Source of the DNA: Sphingorhabdus pulchriflava
GTDB lineage: Bacteria > Pseudomonadota > Alphaproteobacteria > Sphingomonadales > Sphingomonadaceae
Assembly (NCBI RefSeq): GCF_003367235.1
Contig: NZ_QRGP01000001.1
Span: forward strand, 248,001 to 312,000
DNA length: 64,000 bases
Direction: 5' to 3'
Shown here: positions 41,898 to 49,722 of the stretch, one piece after another
Layout: every line of letters begins with the position of its first letter
How positions within the stretch are numbered: the first letter of the stretch is position 1
Position numbers and translations under genes: made by a program
Notes under the pieces: model-generated
Databases searched by the model: none
What the model was told of the DNA's origin: nothing
The model's input: only the letters and a program-made list of their open reading frames with translations

Positions 41898-44800
41898 TTA
41901 AGGCCGCGCCAAAAGCTTCTGAATGGTTTTTGACAGTTCGCCAACCTTAACCGGTTTGTTGAGCTGCATACAATTTTGCGCGGCGACTTCGCGCATCGTC
42001 TCGGTCAAAATATCCCCCGTCAAAATGATCACCGGTAGCTCAGTATTTATCATCGTCCGCAATTTGGTGGCCAATTGGAGCCCGTTCATCCCCTTCGGCA
42101 GATTATAGTCCGCCAAAACGAGATCAGGCTGCATTTTGCCGCTTTCGACAAGCTTGAGCGATGCCTTACCATCCACAGCTGTCGCGGTGATATGGCCCTC
42201 GTCGGATAGCAATTGCTCCAGCAACAGCCTGACTTCTGGATCATCTTCGACGATGAGTATATTCGCGGTCCGGAACGTGTTGGCTTTTGAACTCGCGGTA
42301 GCCGGGGCTGGGCCGTCGACGAGTTCATTCAATGGCAATTTCACTTCAACGGCAAAGGCCGAACCTTTTCCGAGAACAGATCTGACCCGGACCGGGTGAC
42401 CGAGCAACTTGCCCAACCGCTGCACAATCGACAATCCCAGACCCAGTCCCCGGCTACGCTCGCGCGCGGCATTGTCGACTTGGTGATATTCATCAAAAAT
42501 CGCGTGGATCTGATCGGGGGCGATACCGATGCCTGCATCAAGTATCTCTATGCTGATGCCGTCGGCCAGCCGTCGGCACCCCATCAGTATCCTGCCCCGC
42601 TCGGTATATTTGAGGGCATTTGAAAGCAGATTTCGCAGCATCTGTTCCAGCAGCCGTCTGTCGGTCTGGACGACAACGCTGCACTGGACCACTCGCAGTT
42701 CGAGTTTCTTGGCCTTCGCATGATAACTAAACTCGTCGCGCAATTGATCGAGCAAATCGCTGATTGGAAAGCGCGATATTTGTGTCGTAATCGTTCCCGC
42801 CTCGATCTGATTGATATCGAGCAGCGTGTTGATCATCCCGGTCATCGCACCCAGCGTCTCATCTAGCCGCGCTACAAGCCGTTGTGGTTTTTCTCCCTCG
42901 ACCGATTTTGCGAGCAGTCCCTGCAACAAAGATAATGTCTGCAGGGGTTGGCGGAGATCGTGGCTAGCGACCGCGAGGAACCGCGATTTGGCAACCGTCG
43001 CCCTTTCTGCTGCCTTCTTGGCTTCGTCGACAATTTTGGCAGCATGCCGACGTTCGGAAATATCAGTGAAAGTGATAACGACACCTTCCACACCATTGTC
43101 GGTGCGGTAAGGCATGATCCGCCTGACAAACCAGATATCACCACCCACTTGGATTTCGCGATCGATTGGGTCTAGCGACTCCAAGACCGTCCGGGCATCT
43201 TCGAGAAGCGCTGTGTCAGAGGCCAATGAATTAAGGTCGGACAACGGCCTGCCGATGTCTGATGCTATGATGCTGAATAAGGCCCGGGTCGCGGGTGTGA
43301 AAAAACGAATGTTGAACTGCATGTCGAGGAACAGCGTCGCAACATCGGTGCTATACAGCACGTTCTGCAGGTCGTTTGATGTCGTTCGCTGCCGTTCCAG
43401 CGACTCCTGCAACTGGCTGTTCAAGGCGGTCAGTTCTTCGTTGAGGGATTGGAGCTCTTCCTTGGAAGTCAGCAGTTCTTCGTTGGTCGACTGAAACTCT
43501 TCATTGACCGACAATGCCTCCTCATTGACGGCGTGCTGCTCTTCAACCGACATTTCCAGATTGTTGATGGCGACTTGCAGCTCGGATCGCGTGACCTGCA
43601 GTTCCTTTTCCAGTTCATTTATTCGTTCAGACTCGGTTGTGACGGGGGAGGGCGCGACTTTGCTGTTGCGCATCGGTGCGTCGAGGAAGCACACTAGGCG
43701 CAGTTCTTCGCCCTCATAATCGACTGACTGCACCTCGATGTTGAATGGTGCACTATCGATCTTGCCACCCGGCTTTACCACCGAAGGGGACGCCGGGTTC
43801 ACTGCCAAAAGCGCGGTACGCAAATGCGCCCGCAGCGTCGGCGCAACCATCGCCAAAAGGTCATGCGTCGGATGCCCTGCTGCGATCTGCAAATAGCGCT
43901 CAACAGGCCCTACTGTGTAAAGACACTCCTGATTTCGGTTAATCAAAACCGCAGCCGGGGCATAGCGATCAAGCACCTGTTGCTCGCAAAACTCCGCCAG
44001 CGAAGCATGTCGCTTACCAACTGAGCGTTGACCAATTCCGGGCGGCAGACGAAGCAAATTGTCCGCATTCATATGAAAGCCGACTCCAGCCAGACCAGTT
44101 CGACCCAAATGCCGGTAAATCCGCTTGTCCTTGGACAGGATTTCAAAGCGACCTTCTACATTTGCAATGGTTTCCGCATTCCCAAGCAACAGGATACCGT
44201 CATTGCGTAACGCAAAATGCAAAATTGCAATGACCTTCGCCTGTGCTTCAGGGCCCAAATAAATCAGTAGATTGCGGCACGAAACCAGATCGAGACGCGA
44301 GAAGGGCGGGTCGGACAATATATCCTGTACGGAAAATACCACCGTCGATCGCAACTCTCGCGTCACGCGATAGCCTTGCCCGTCCGCAATGAAGAAGCGC
44401 GCAAGCCTTTCAGGGGAAACATCGGCGGCAATCGTGGCGGGATAGATTCCCTCGCGGGCGAATCCCACAGCGTCGGCATCAACATCCGAGGCGAAGACTT
44501 GCAGCTTTATCCGGCTATTGAGCGCCGTAAGGACTTCACGAAAAACTATTGCAAAAGAATAGGCTTCTTCACCGGTACTGCATCCGGCAACCCAAATCCG
44601 GAGCGGCTCGTTCGCCGGATGCTTGGCGATCAGATCAGGTAAGAACGTGGTGCCAAGTGTCTCAAACACCTTGGGATCGCGGAAAAAACTGGTGACATTG
44701 ATGAGTAGATCCTTGGCGAGTAGATCCCTCTCTTCGTGATCCTGCTGCAGCCTCTCCAGATAGTCGGCCATTTTTTCCGGTGAAATACTGGCAAGCAGCA

Positions 44801-45506
44801 TGCGGCGCTCGATCCGGCGTTGCAACGTGCCTGGCTTGTAGAGCCGGAAATCATGCGGCGTCGTTGCCCGTAAAAGTTCGATAATTGCCGTTTGCGCATC
44901 GCGCTGATCTGACTGTGCGGACGGGTTGGCTGTGCGCATAGAGAGCAGACTGCCAATGGCTGCCACCGTGGCGGTTGCATCGACACATCCGGTATCGATG
45001 GCGCATTCGGGCATGCCACCATATTCGGCTTCGCTGGGGTCCTGTGCATAAACGATGCCGCCTTTGTTCTTGATGGCAGAAATACCCTCGCTGCCATCTG
45101 CACCGGTGCCTGAAAGCACGACGGCCATCGCCCGCGGCCCATAGTTTTCCGCCAGCGACTTTAGGAGAAAGTCGAATGGCAGACGCGCACCATGCTTCGA
45201 CGAAGGCCGCGTAATGTGCAGCACGCCTTTACGGACTGCCAGATAAGCGCTGGGCGGAATGATATAGATATGGTTTGGATCGACACGTAGCCCCTCAGTC
45301 GCTTGCTTGATCTGAAGGCTGGTATGAGTGCCCAGCAGGTCGACCAGCAAGCTCTCATGTTTGGGATCCAGATGCTGGACAAAGATAAATGCTTTGCCGG
45401 AGGTATCGGAAATAGCCTCCAGCAATCCAGAAAAAGCTTCAAGGCCTCCTGCAGACGCTCCGACCCCGACAACTGGAAATTCAACTGGGTATTGCATGTC
45501 CGGCAT
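41898..45506 (-). CDS. CheB-CheR-PAS hybrid histidine kinase with receiver
   Basis: A 1202-residue fusion. A CheB-type methylesterase comes first (GVGASAGGLEAFSGLL near residue 15, VLSGTGADGSEGISAIKN), then a CheR-type methyltransferase (INVTSFFRDPKVFE, and IWVAGCSTGEEAYSF near residue 304). A long coiled coil (629-705, NEELLTSKEELQSLNEEL) and a PAS domain follow. The phospho-acceptor histidine is near residue 847 in ASHDLRQPLQTLSL, then an ATPase domain and a C-terminal receiver (NILIVEDDPEV, aspartate in VLADYNLPKGMNG). ATG 45506 is chosen for its AAGG site and family N-terminus. Divergent from dps. Such fusions exist in stress and chemosensory networks; its signal is unknown. Confidence 0.9.
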   Translation of the reverse strand: MPDMQYPVEFPVVGVGASAGGLEAFSGLLEAISDTSGKAFIFVQHLDPKHESLLVDLLGTHTSLQIKQATEGLRVDPNHIYIIPPSAYLAVRKGVLHITRPSSKHGARLPFDFLLKSLAENYGPRAMAVVLSGTGADGSEGISAIKNKGGIVYAQDPSEAEYGGMPECAIDTGCVDATATVAAIGSLLSMRTANPSAQSDQRDAQTAIIELLRATTPHDFRLYKPGTLQRRIERRMLLASISPEKMADYLERLQQDHEERDLLAKDLLINVTSFFRDPKVFETLGTTFLPDLIAKHPANEPLRIWVAGCSTGEEAYSFAIVFREVLTALNSRIKLQVFASDVDADAVGFAREGIYPATIAADVSPERLARFFIADGQGYRVTRELRSTVVFSVQDILSDPPFSRLDLVSCRNLLIYLGPEAQAKVIAILHFALRNDGILLLGNAETIANVEGRFEILSKDKRIYRHLGRTGLAGVGFHMNADNLLRLPPGIGQRSVGKRHASLAEFCEQQVLDRYAPAAVLINRNQECLYTVGPVERYLQIAAGHPTHDLLAMVAPTLRAHLRTALLAVNPASPSVVKPGGKIDSAPFNIEVQSVDYEGEELRLVCFLDAPMRNSKVAPSPVTTESERINELEKELQVTRSELQVAINNLEMSVEEQHAVNEEALSVNEEFQSTNEELLTSKEELQSLNEELTALNSQLQESLERQRTTSNDLQNVLYSTDVATLFLDMQFNIRFFTPATRALFSIIASDIGRPLSDLNSLASDTALLEDARTVLESLDPIDREIQVGGDIWFVRRIMPYRTDNGVEGVVITFTDISERRHAAKIVDEAKKAAERATVAKSRFLAVASHDLRQPLQTLSLLQGLLAKSVEGEKPQRLVARLDETLGAMTGMINTLLDINQIEAGTITTQISRFPISDLLDQLRDEFSYHAKAKKLELRVVQCSVVVQTDRRLLEQMLRNLLSNALKYTERGRILMGCRRLADGISIEILDAGIGIAPDQIHAIFDEYHQVDNAARERSRGLGLGLSIVQRLGKLLGHPVRVRSVLGKGSAFAVEVKLPLNELVDGPAPATASSKANTFRTANILIVEDDPEVRLLLEQLLSDEGHITATAVDGKASLKLVESGKMQPDLVLADYNLPKGMNGLQLATKLRTMINTELPVIILTGDILTETMREVAAQNCMQLNKPVKVGELSKTIQKLLARP

Positions 45507-45624
45507 AGCTGCCTTGCCTTTGCGGCATTGCCCCCGGCGGAGGCGAGACCGCGGCCTTCCGATTTTGGAAGGATACAGACTTTTACATAGACCGCCCATT
45601 TTCGTCGAAAGTCAAACTAAGGTT

Positions 45625-45649
45625 GGAACCTTCACCTTTGGTCCGCGTT
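45625..45649 (+). promoter_or_regulatory. Predicted EcfG promoter of dps
   Basis: GGAAC (45625-45629), 17 bases, GTT (45647-45649; CGTT in full), 27 bases before the dps ATG. This is the closest match to the published GGAAC/CGTT form among the six sites. Confidence 0.8.
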
Positions 45650-45675
45650 CTCTTCTCTCCATCTGGAGAAAAGCC

Positions 45676-46179
45676 ATGCAAAAAACGCACAACAGCTTGT
45701 CCGAAGAAATCCGGACTCAATCTGTCGAATTGCTCAATCTACATCTCGCAGCAGCCATCGACCTGCATGCCCAATTGAAGCAGGCGCACTGGAATGTTCG
45801 TGGGCCAGGTTTCATCGCCATCCACGAGCTTTTCGATAAAGTATCGGCAGAGGTTGAGGATTTCTCTGACTTGATTGCAGAACGCGCCGGCGGCTTGGGC
45901 GGCACAGCAAATGGAACCATCCAGACTGCGGCTCAGAAATCATTTCTGATACCCTATCCGCTTGGTATAGCCGACGAACTGCAGCATCTGTTCGCCGTAT
46001 CCGGCGCTCTGGCGGCATTTGGCGGCTCGGTGATCGATGCGATCGAAAAATCGGCTACTATCGGCGATGCTACAACGGCAGATTTGTTCACGGAGATTTC
46101 CCGCGGCGTCGATCAGCAGCTATGGTTTGTCGAATCGCACCTCGCACCCAAAAAGGTCGAGCTCTCCAGAGGCAAATAA
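45676..46179 (+). CDS. dps: Dps DNA-protecting ferritin
   Basis: A 167-residue Dps, which forms a 12-subunit shell that oxidises and stores iron and coats DNA under starvation or oxidative stress. The ferroxidase ligands are in DLHAQLKQAHWNVRGPGF and FDKVSAEVEDFSDLIAERAG, matching the family. The longer frame from 45328 lies inside the antisense hybrid kinase gene; ATG 45676 has GGAGA eight bases upstream and is used. It sits directly after a predicted EcfG promoter; the receiver gene begins at the base after its stop, so both form one operon. Confidence 0.93.
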   Translation: MQKTHNSLSEEIRTQSVELLNLHLAAAIDLHAQLKQAHWNVRGPGFIAIHELFDKVSAEVEDFSDLIAERAGGLGGTANGTIQTAAQKSFLIPYPLGIADELQHLFAVSGALAAFGGSVIDAIEKSATIGDATTADLFTEISRGVDQQLWFVESHLAPKKVELSRGK

Positions 46180-46530
46180 ATGAACCCGCTTCGTATCCTG
46201 ATTGCTGAAGACGAAGCGGTAATCGCTGTGCTTTTGGCCGAGGTACTCACCGATTTGGGACATGATGTATGCGCTATCGCTTCGACTGCTGACGAGACGA
46301 TCGCCGCAGCGCATCAGCATCAACCCGATCTGATGATTGTCGATCCCGGATTGAGGGATAGCAGCGGAGTCGATGCGGTTTTGCAGGCCACGGCCGAGCG
46401 CGCAGTTCCGCATATTTTCATGACAGGCGATTTGGCCCGGTTGAAATCGGAAAAGCCCGAAGCGATTATTATCCAAAAGCCATTTGACGAAGCGGATCTG
46501 ATTGCAGCGATCGATCGGGTGATGGCGTAG
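46180..46530 (+). CDS. Single-domain response regulator (FATGUY-like)
   Basis: A 116-residue stand-alone receiver. Acidic pocket EDE at residues 10-12, phospho-acceptor Asp55 in LMIVDPGLRDSSG, threonine in HIFMTGDLARLKS and Lys100 in IIIQKPFDEADL. The HIFMTGD stretch is like the FATGUY motif (PFxFATGY) of single-domain regulators such as SdrG that feed the sphingomonad stress response. Its start is the base after the dps stop, so it is made with Dps. It may pass phosphate among kinases and PhyR; this is inference. Confidence 0.88.
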   Translation: MNPLRILIAEDEAVIAVLLAEVLTDLGHDVCAIASTADETIAAAHQHQPDLMIVDPGLRDSSGVDAVLQATAERAVPHIFMTGDLARLKSEKPEAIIIQKPFDEADLIAAIDRVMA

Positions 46531-46575
46531 TAGCTCGGCAATCGCCGTAATGCTGCTAAACCGCAGATGTTGAAA

Positions 46576-46607
46576 GGCCGGGCAATACCGATTTAAATTG
46601 CCCGGCC
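46576..46607 (+). terminator. Terminator of the dps-receiver operon
   Basis: An 11-base stem GGCCGGGCAAT / ATTGCCCGGCC with a 10-base loop, followed by CTTCCTTG, 46 bases after the receiver stop. Confidence 0.8.
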
Positions 46608-46652
46608 CTTCCTTGTTGCGCATTCAGGCGTCAAAGACACCCGTTAGTGCAT

Positions 46653-46859
46653 TCAAGCGGTAGCTTTGGATTTCTTGGCTGGTTTGGCCGCAACCAAACT
46701 TTTGACTATCGGCGTGAGCAAGGTTGAAGCAACCCCGACACCAACCCCTATCAGAGCGGCGCCGGCCATTTTTTCGTTCGCGCTGATGTTTTCATATCCA
46801 TCGATCGCTGCTTTTTTGAAATGCTTCAGGCTTTTTTTGGCTGATTTCTTGGTAATCAT
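46653..46859 (-). CDS. Small lysine-rich protein with central hydrophobic/glycine segment
   Basis: A 68-residue protein of unknown family. The N-terminus is basic and helical (KKSAKKSLKHFKKAAIDGYE), the middle (GAALIGVGVGVASTLLTPIV) is glycine-rich and hydrophobic enough to enter a membrane, and the end is again lysine-rich (AKPAKKSKATA). AAGGAA lies before ATG 46859. It follows the glycine-zipper gene after 30 bases, in the same direction. The mixture of lysine tails and a glycine helix suggests binding to an acidic surface or membrane; nothing more is visible. Confidence 0.65.
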   Translation of the reverse strand: MITKKSAKKSLKHFKKAAIDGYENISANEKMAGAALIGVGVGVASTLLTPIVKSLVAAKPAKKSKATA

Positions 46860-46889
46860 GGTGTGTTCCTTTCAGGTTCCGGGGGACGA

Positions 46890-47426
46890 TTATCTGCAGC
46901 TGAGGCCATTTCGACCAATCGACCGGCCGATGAGTGCGCCACCGGTACCACCCAATATGGCACCGAGTGTCTTTGATCTGCTGGGGGCTATCGATCGACC
47001 GAGCAGCCCGCCGCCGATCGCACCGATGATCAGGCCTGTCGTTCCGTCATTGCGGCGGCAATAATAGCGCGAATTTGAACCACGATAGACGCGATCATTG
47101 TTGGTAAGCCGGCGCTGCTGGTAATAGCGACCATCCCGATAATAACGCTCGGCCTGATAGCCGCCATATTTCGGGTCGTAGCGGTTATAGTCATACCGTT
47201 TATAATCCTGCCATGCAGCACGGCGTTGCTGTTTGATTTTCTGGTTGGCTTTGACGCGACGGTTGTCGTGCCCTTCGAAGCGGCGGTTATCATGTCCTTC
47301 GAAACGTCGTTCGGACAATTCACCGTCGCGGCTTCGCTCGCTCGAACCTTGCCGGTCATTGGCAAGAAGCTGGCTGCTTGGCAGGGCGACTATACCCAGC
47401 ACTGCAGCGATTAGAATATTGCGCAT
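46890..47426 (-). CDS. Exported glycine-zipper (17 kDa antigen-like) protein
   Basis: A 178-residue protein with a signal peptide (MRNILIAAVLGIVALPSSQ, cleavage near LLA-ND). The middle is charged and tyrosine-rich (YKRYDYNRYDPKYGGYQAER), after a tandem RRFEGHDN pair. The C-terminus is a double glycine zipper (GLIIGAIGGGLLGRSIAPSR then LGAILGGTGGALIGRSIG), as in the SmpA/17 kDa surface antigen group. ATG 47426 has AAGGAGA five bases upstream, unlike the longer frame to 47558. It may sit in the outer membrane. No EcfG-type site was found just upstream. Confidence 0.8.
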   Translation of the reverse strand: MRNILIAAVLGIVALPSSQLLANDRQGSSERSRDGELSERRFEGHDNRRFEGHDNRRVKANQKIKQQRRAAWQDYKRYDYNRYDPKYGGYQAERYYRDGRYYQQRRLTNNDRVYRGSNSRYYCRRNDGTTGLIIGAIGGGLLGRSIAPSRSKTLGAILGGTGGALIGRSIGRNGLSCR

Positions 47427-47541
47427 GTCGTTCTCCTTGTGGAGTGAGAACTTGCGGGGAGATGTTTTGTGCCCTTTGCGGCGGAAACTTTTCACCGGGA
47501 CTATGTGATGTGCCGTCATTTCCGCAGATAGTTTGCAAGAG

Positions 47542-47572
47542 AAAGGCCCGCTGAACATCAGCGAGCCCTTTT
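47542..47572 (-). terminator. Terminator after glsB
   Basis: Imperfect stem pairing AAAGG..CGCTGA with TCAGCG..CCTTT and T-rich ends on both strands, 28 bases after the glsB stop. Confidence 0.65.
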
Positions 47573-47599
47573 ATCGTCGGCGGATGTCTGGAACAAATG

Positions 47600-47869
47600 T
47601 CAGCGGATTGAACCACGACGTACAAGATTGACGATACCGAGCAGGACGATTGCTCCCAGCAACGAAACGCCTAATGATTTGAAATCCAGAGCGCCCGATG
47701 TAATTGGTGCGCCGCCAAGAAATGGTGTGATTATGTAGCCAGCCAGTGCCGCACCGATGACGCCAACAACGACGTTCAGGAACAACCCCTGTTGTCCATC
47801 GGTACGCATGATGATGCTGGCAAGCCAGCCAAGCACGCCTCCGACAATAAGCATGATGATGAGATTCAT
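47600..47869 (-). CDS. GlsB/YeaQ/YmgE-family membrane protein
   Basis: An 89-residue inner-membrane protein with three hydrophobic helices: MNLIIMLIVGGVLGWLASII, LNVVVGVIGAALAGYI and VSLLGAIVLLGIVNLV. The GWLAS motif in helix 1 and GVIGA in helix 2 define the transglycosylase-associated (YeaQ) family, members of which are often stress-induced; the true function is not established. AGGAGACAGAAA lies before ATG 47869, and a predicted EcfG promoter is 30 bases further up. Confidence 0.88.
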   Translation of the reverse strand: MNLIIMLIVGGVLGWLASIIMRTDGQQGLFLNVVVGVIGAALAGYIITPFLGGAPITSGALDFKSLGVSLLGAIVLLGIVNLVRRGSIR

Positions 47870-48320
47870 TTTCTGTCTCCTGATTGATAGTCAGGTGAAA
47901 CTGTCGAGGCAGTATTATGTTCCGGATAAACTTTATCGGTTGTGAGATACTGCATCACAGATTGACGAGCGCCTTGGTTCTGTTTCGTCAAAGGAATGTG
48001 GACTGCAAAAGTCTCCGTGATGCTGTTGAACGACTGAAGCACTTTTCTCGGATTTCTCTTCTCAAATGTAGCTTCCCACAATAAGCATGGCATCATTCCC
48101 CAAATGCCTAAGGTTTGCAGCCGGACAAAATCGTGCATCAGTTTTGGGAACGGCATTTTGGCCCCAAGAGAGAAATCCCAAAAATGTGGAGATACTGTCT
48201 TCCAGCGCGGTCTCTAGGCACCAGTTCCCAAAATCATTCTCCGGCAAGTCACAGAAAATACGCGATTTAATCGCATATGTGAGATGGGCTCGGGCATCGG
48301 CGTGATTTTGGGAAAATGAA
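47870..48320. other. Gene-free region with repeated TTTTGGGAA motifs
   Basis: 451 bases without a convincing gene. It begins with the glsB promoter. From about 48060 on, TTTTGGGAA or its reverse complement occurs at 48142-48151, 48225-48234 and 48307-48315, with weaker forms near 48073, 48096 and 48176. The copies at 48142 and 48225 form a 10-base inverted pair. Confidence 0.55.
47899..47923 (-). promoter_or_regulatory. Predicted EcfG promoter of glsB
   Basis: Minus-strand GGAAC (47923-47919), 17 bases, GTT (47901-47899), 30 bases before the glsB ATG. Same spacing as the other five sites. Confidence 0.75.
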
Positions 48321-48395
<75 letters not shown>

Positions 48396-48479
48396 GCCGG
48401 AAGAGGCGGCCCTATGCTTAGCGACGCGGCGCTTGTCAAGCCGCTTGCGCGCAAAGCTTGGCTTTGGCATCGGGAAATC

Positions 48480-48620
48480 ATGACAAAGCCCCAGACCCCA
48501 TCGCGCGAGGAACGTCTTGCAGAGGCCTTGCGCACCAATTTGCGGCGACGCAAGGCGCAGGATAGCGATGCCCTCCGCGCGAAAAAGCGCGAATCTAACT
48601 GTCCGAAATCAAAGGACTGA
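48480..48620 (+). CDS. Small basic hypothetical protein
   Basis: A 46-residue highly charged protein (TPSREERLAEALRTNLRRRK, then KKRESNCPKSKD). The GGGAAAT before ATG 48480 is a weak ribosome site. Short REERLAEALRxNLRRRK proteins occur in sphingomonads and are of unknown role. The 3' end overlaps the convergent AraC gene by 26 bases. Its coding nature is likely but not certain. Confidence 0.55.
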   Translation: MTKPQTPSREERLAEALRTNLRRRKAQDSDALRAKKRESNCPKSKD

Positions 48621-49440
48621 CTTTTCCACCAAGGGCGCTTCGCCCCATCATGGTCGCTGTGGTCAGCTTGGACGTGCCAGCACGCAACTGCCCCGGCGTT
48701 AGTCCGGTGAACTGCTTCACTTCGCGCGTCAAATGTGACTGGTCATAAAAGGCCAAGCCGAGATCGCTGTTATCTAGGCTGTCGCCGTGCGCAATCCGGT
48801 TTGCCGCGCGCAGCGCACGGTATTTACGCGACAGCTTTTTGGGTGGCATGCCATAATAGCGCTTGGTCATACGTTCGAGCTGCCGGGGCGATAAGCCCGA
48901 TTCGGCTATCAGGACATCAACATCCGGGTCGCTGTCGTCCACCAGCCAGCGGTCGACCATCGCGGTGAATTCAAAGGGTGCGCCGTCCAGATTGCGGTAA
49001 ATCTCGGCGGCAGCGGCCTCTCCGAGCGCAAATTGCGCAGCAGGTTCGGCCAGCGCAATCAACTCCTCTCGTAAATCCATAATCGTGTCGCCAAATATGC
49101 GGCGGGCGTCGAATGCCTTGTCGATCCAGTTTTCAGCTTCGGCACCCATCAATGCTGCCCATCCCGCCGGCAGCATGCCCCAGCCGAAAATGCTGACCGG
49201 CCCGGATGCGATTGCTTCGAACGGGCGTGTGGTGGGGCCGATGACCGTCACCGGATAGGTCGGATACTCATTGCCGTCGGCAAAGCGATAGGAACCTTGA
49301 CCGTATAGCATGATGCGGAACTGGGCCCGATCTGCGCGTTCAACCTCGCGCAGCGCATGGCCGCTATAGTCGAAGCGATAGAGTGAAGACACCAGCTGTT
49401 GCAGCTGCTCCGTCGGCGCTTGGTATTGGACATTGATCAT
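48595..49440 (-). CDS. AraC-family transcriptional regulator
   Basis: A 281-residue regulator. The N-terminal ~165 residues form a ligand or dimer domain (FRIMLYGQGSYRFADG, TVIGPTTRPFEAI). The C-terminal AraC DNA-binding pair of helix-turn-helix motifs is at about 185-265: VDVLIAESGLSPRQLERMTK then GLAFYDQSHLTREVKQFTG with GLTPGQLR. The domain order resembles DUF6597-type sensory AraC proteins. ATG 49440 is the start. It lies downstream of a terminator-containing RNA element read in the same direction. Target genes are unknown. Confidence 0.88.
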   Translation of the reverse strand: MINVQYQAPTEQLQQLVSSLYRFDYSGHALREVERADRAQFRIMLYGQGSYRFADGNEYPTYPVTVIGPTTRPFEAIASGPVSIFGWGMLPAGWAALMGAEAENWIDKAFDARRIFGDTIMDLREELIALAEPAAQFALGEAAAAEIYRNLDGAPFEFTAMVDRWLVDDSDPDVDVLIAESGLSPRQLERMTKRYYGMPPKKLSRKYRALRAANRIAHGDSLDNSDLGLAFYDQSHLTREVKQFTGLTPGQLRAGTSKLTTATMMGRSALGGKVSPLISDS

Positions 49441-49487
49441 TTTGCGACCGGGGCTCCCTAAGGCCGCATGATAGGCGAATACCGAAT

Positions 49488-49517
49488 AAAAAAAAGGCCT
49501 GCCGCAAGGGCAGGCCT
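49488..49517 (-). terminator. Strong intrinsic terminator
   Basis: Perfect 9-base stem AGGCCTGCC / GGCAGGCCT with a 5-base loop, then eight T on the minus strand. It lies 48 bases before the AraC ATG and two bases after the stop of a 31-codon frame (49520-49615). Confidence 0.9.
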
Positions 49518-49650
49518 ATCTAGGTCAAGAACTCTTGTCTTTCGACGTTGAGCCCTTCGGGTCGCAAAGACGGTATGCACCAAGAGGATGACATTTTCTT
49601 GCATGGAATCGTCATGGCCGTAATTTACATTTGACATTTTCGGCCAAAAA
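49488..49650 (-). ncRNA. Candidate structured small RNA or leader upstream of the AraC gene
   Basis: The minus-strand stretch ends in a strong terminator and holds a second stem: 49537-49546 pairs with 49561-49571 over ten base pairs with one bulge, enclosing a small CCGAAGG hairpin. A 31-codon frame (49520-49615, start MTIPCKKMSSSW) ends right at the terminator; it has no good ribosome site. It could be a small RNA, an attenuator with a leader peptide, or a short gene. No match to a known RNA family by eye. The 5' boundary is a guess. Confidence 0.5.
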
Positions 49651-49722
49651 TTAATCTACGCGCACCGTTTTGGGACGTTATTACGATTGCACCGCGCCTA
49701 GCCCGCCTGTCATAGCGGAGGC

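Noticed and set aside
46857-46880. A GGAAC on the minus strand before the small lysine-rich gene as an EcfG promoter.
   Set aside because: No GTT at 17 bases; the -10 position would fall at or past the start codon.
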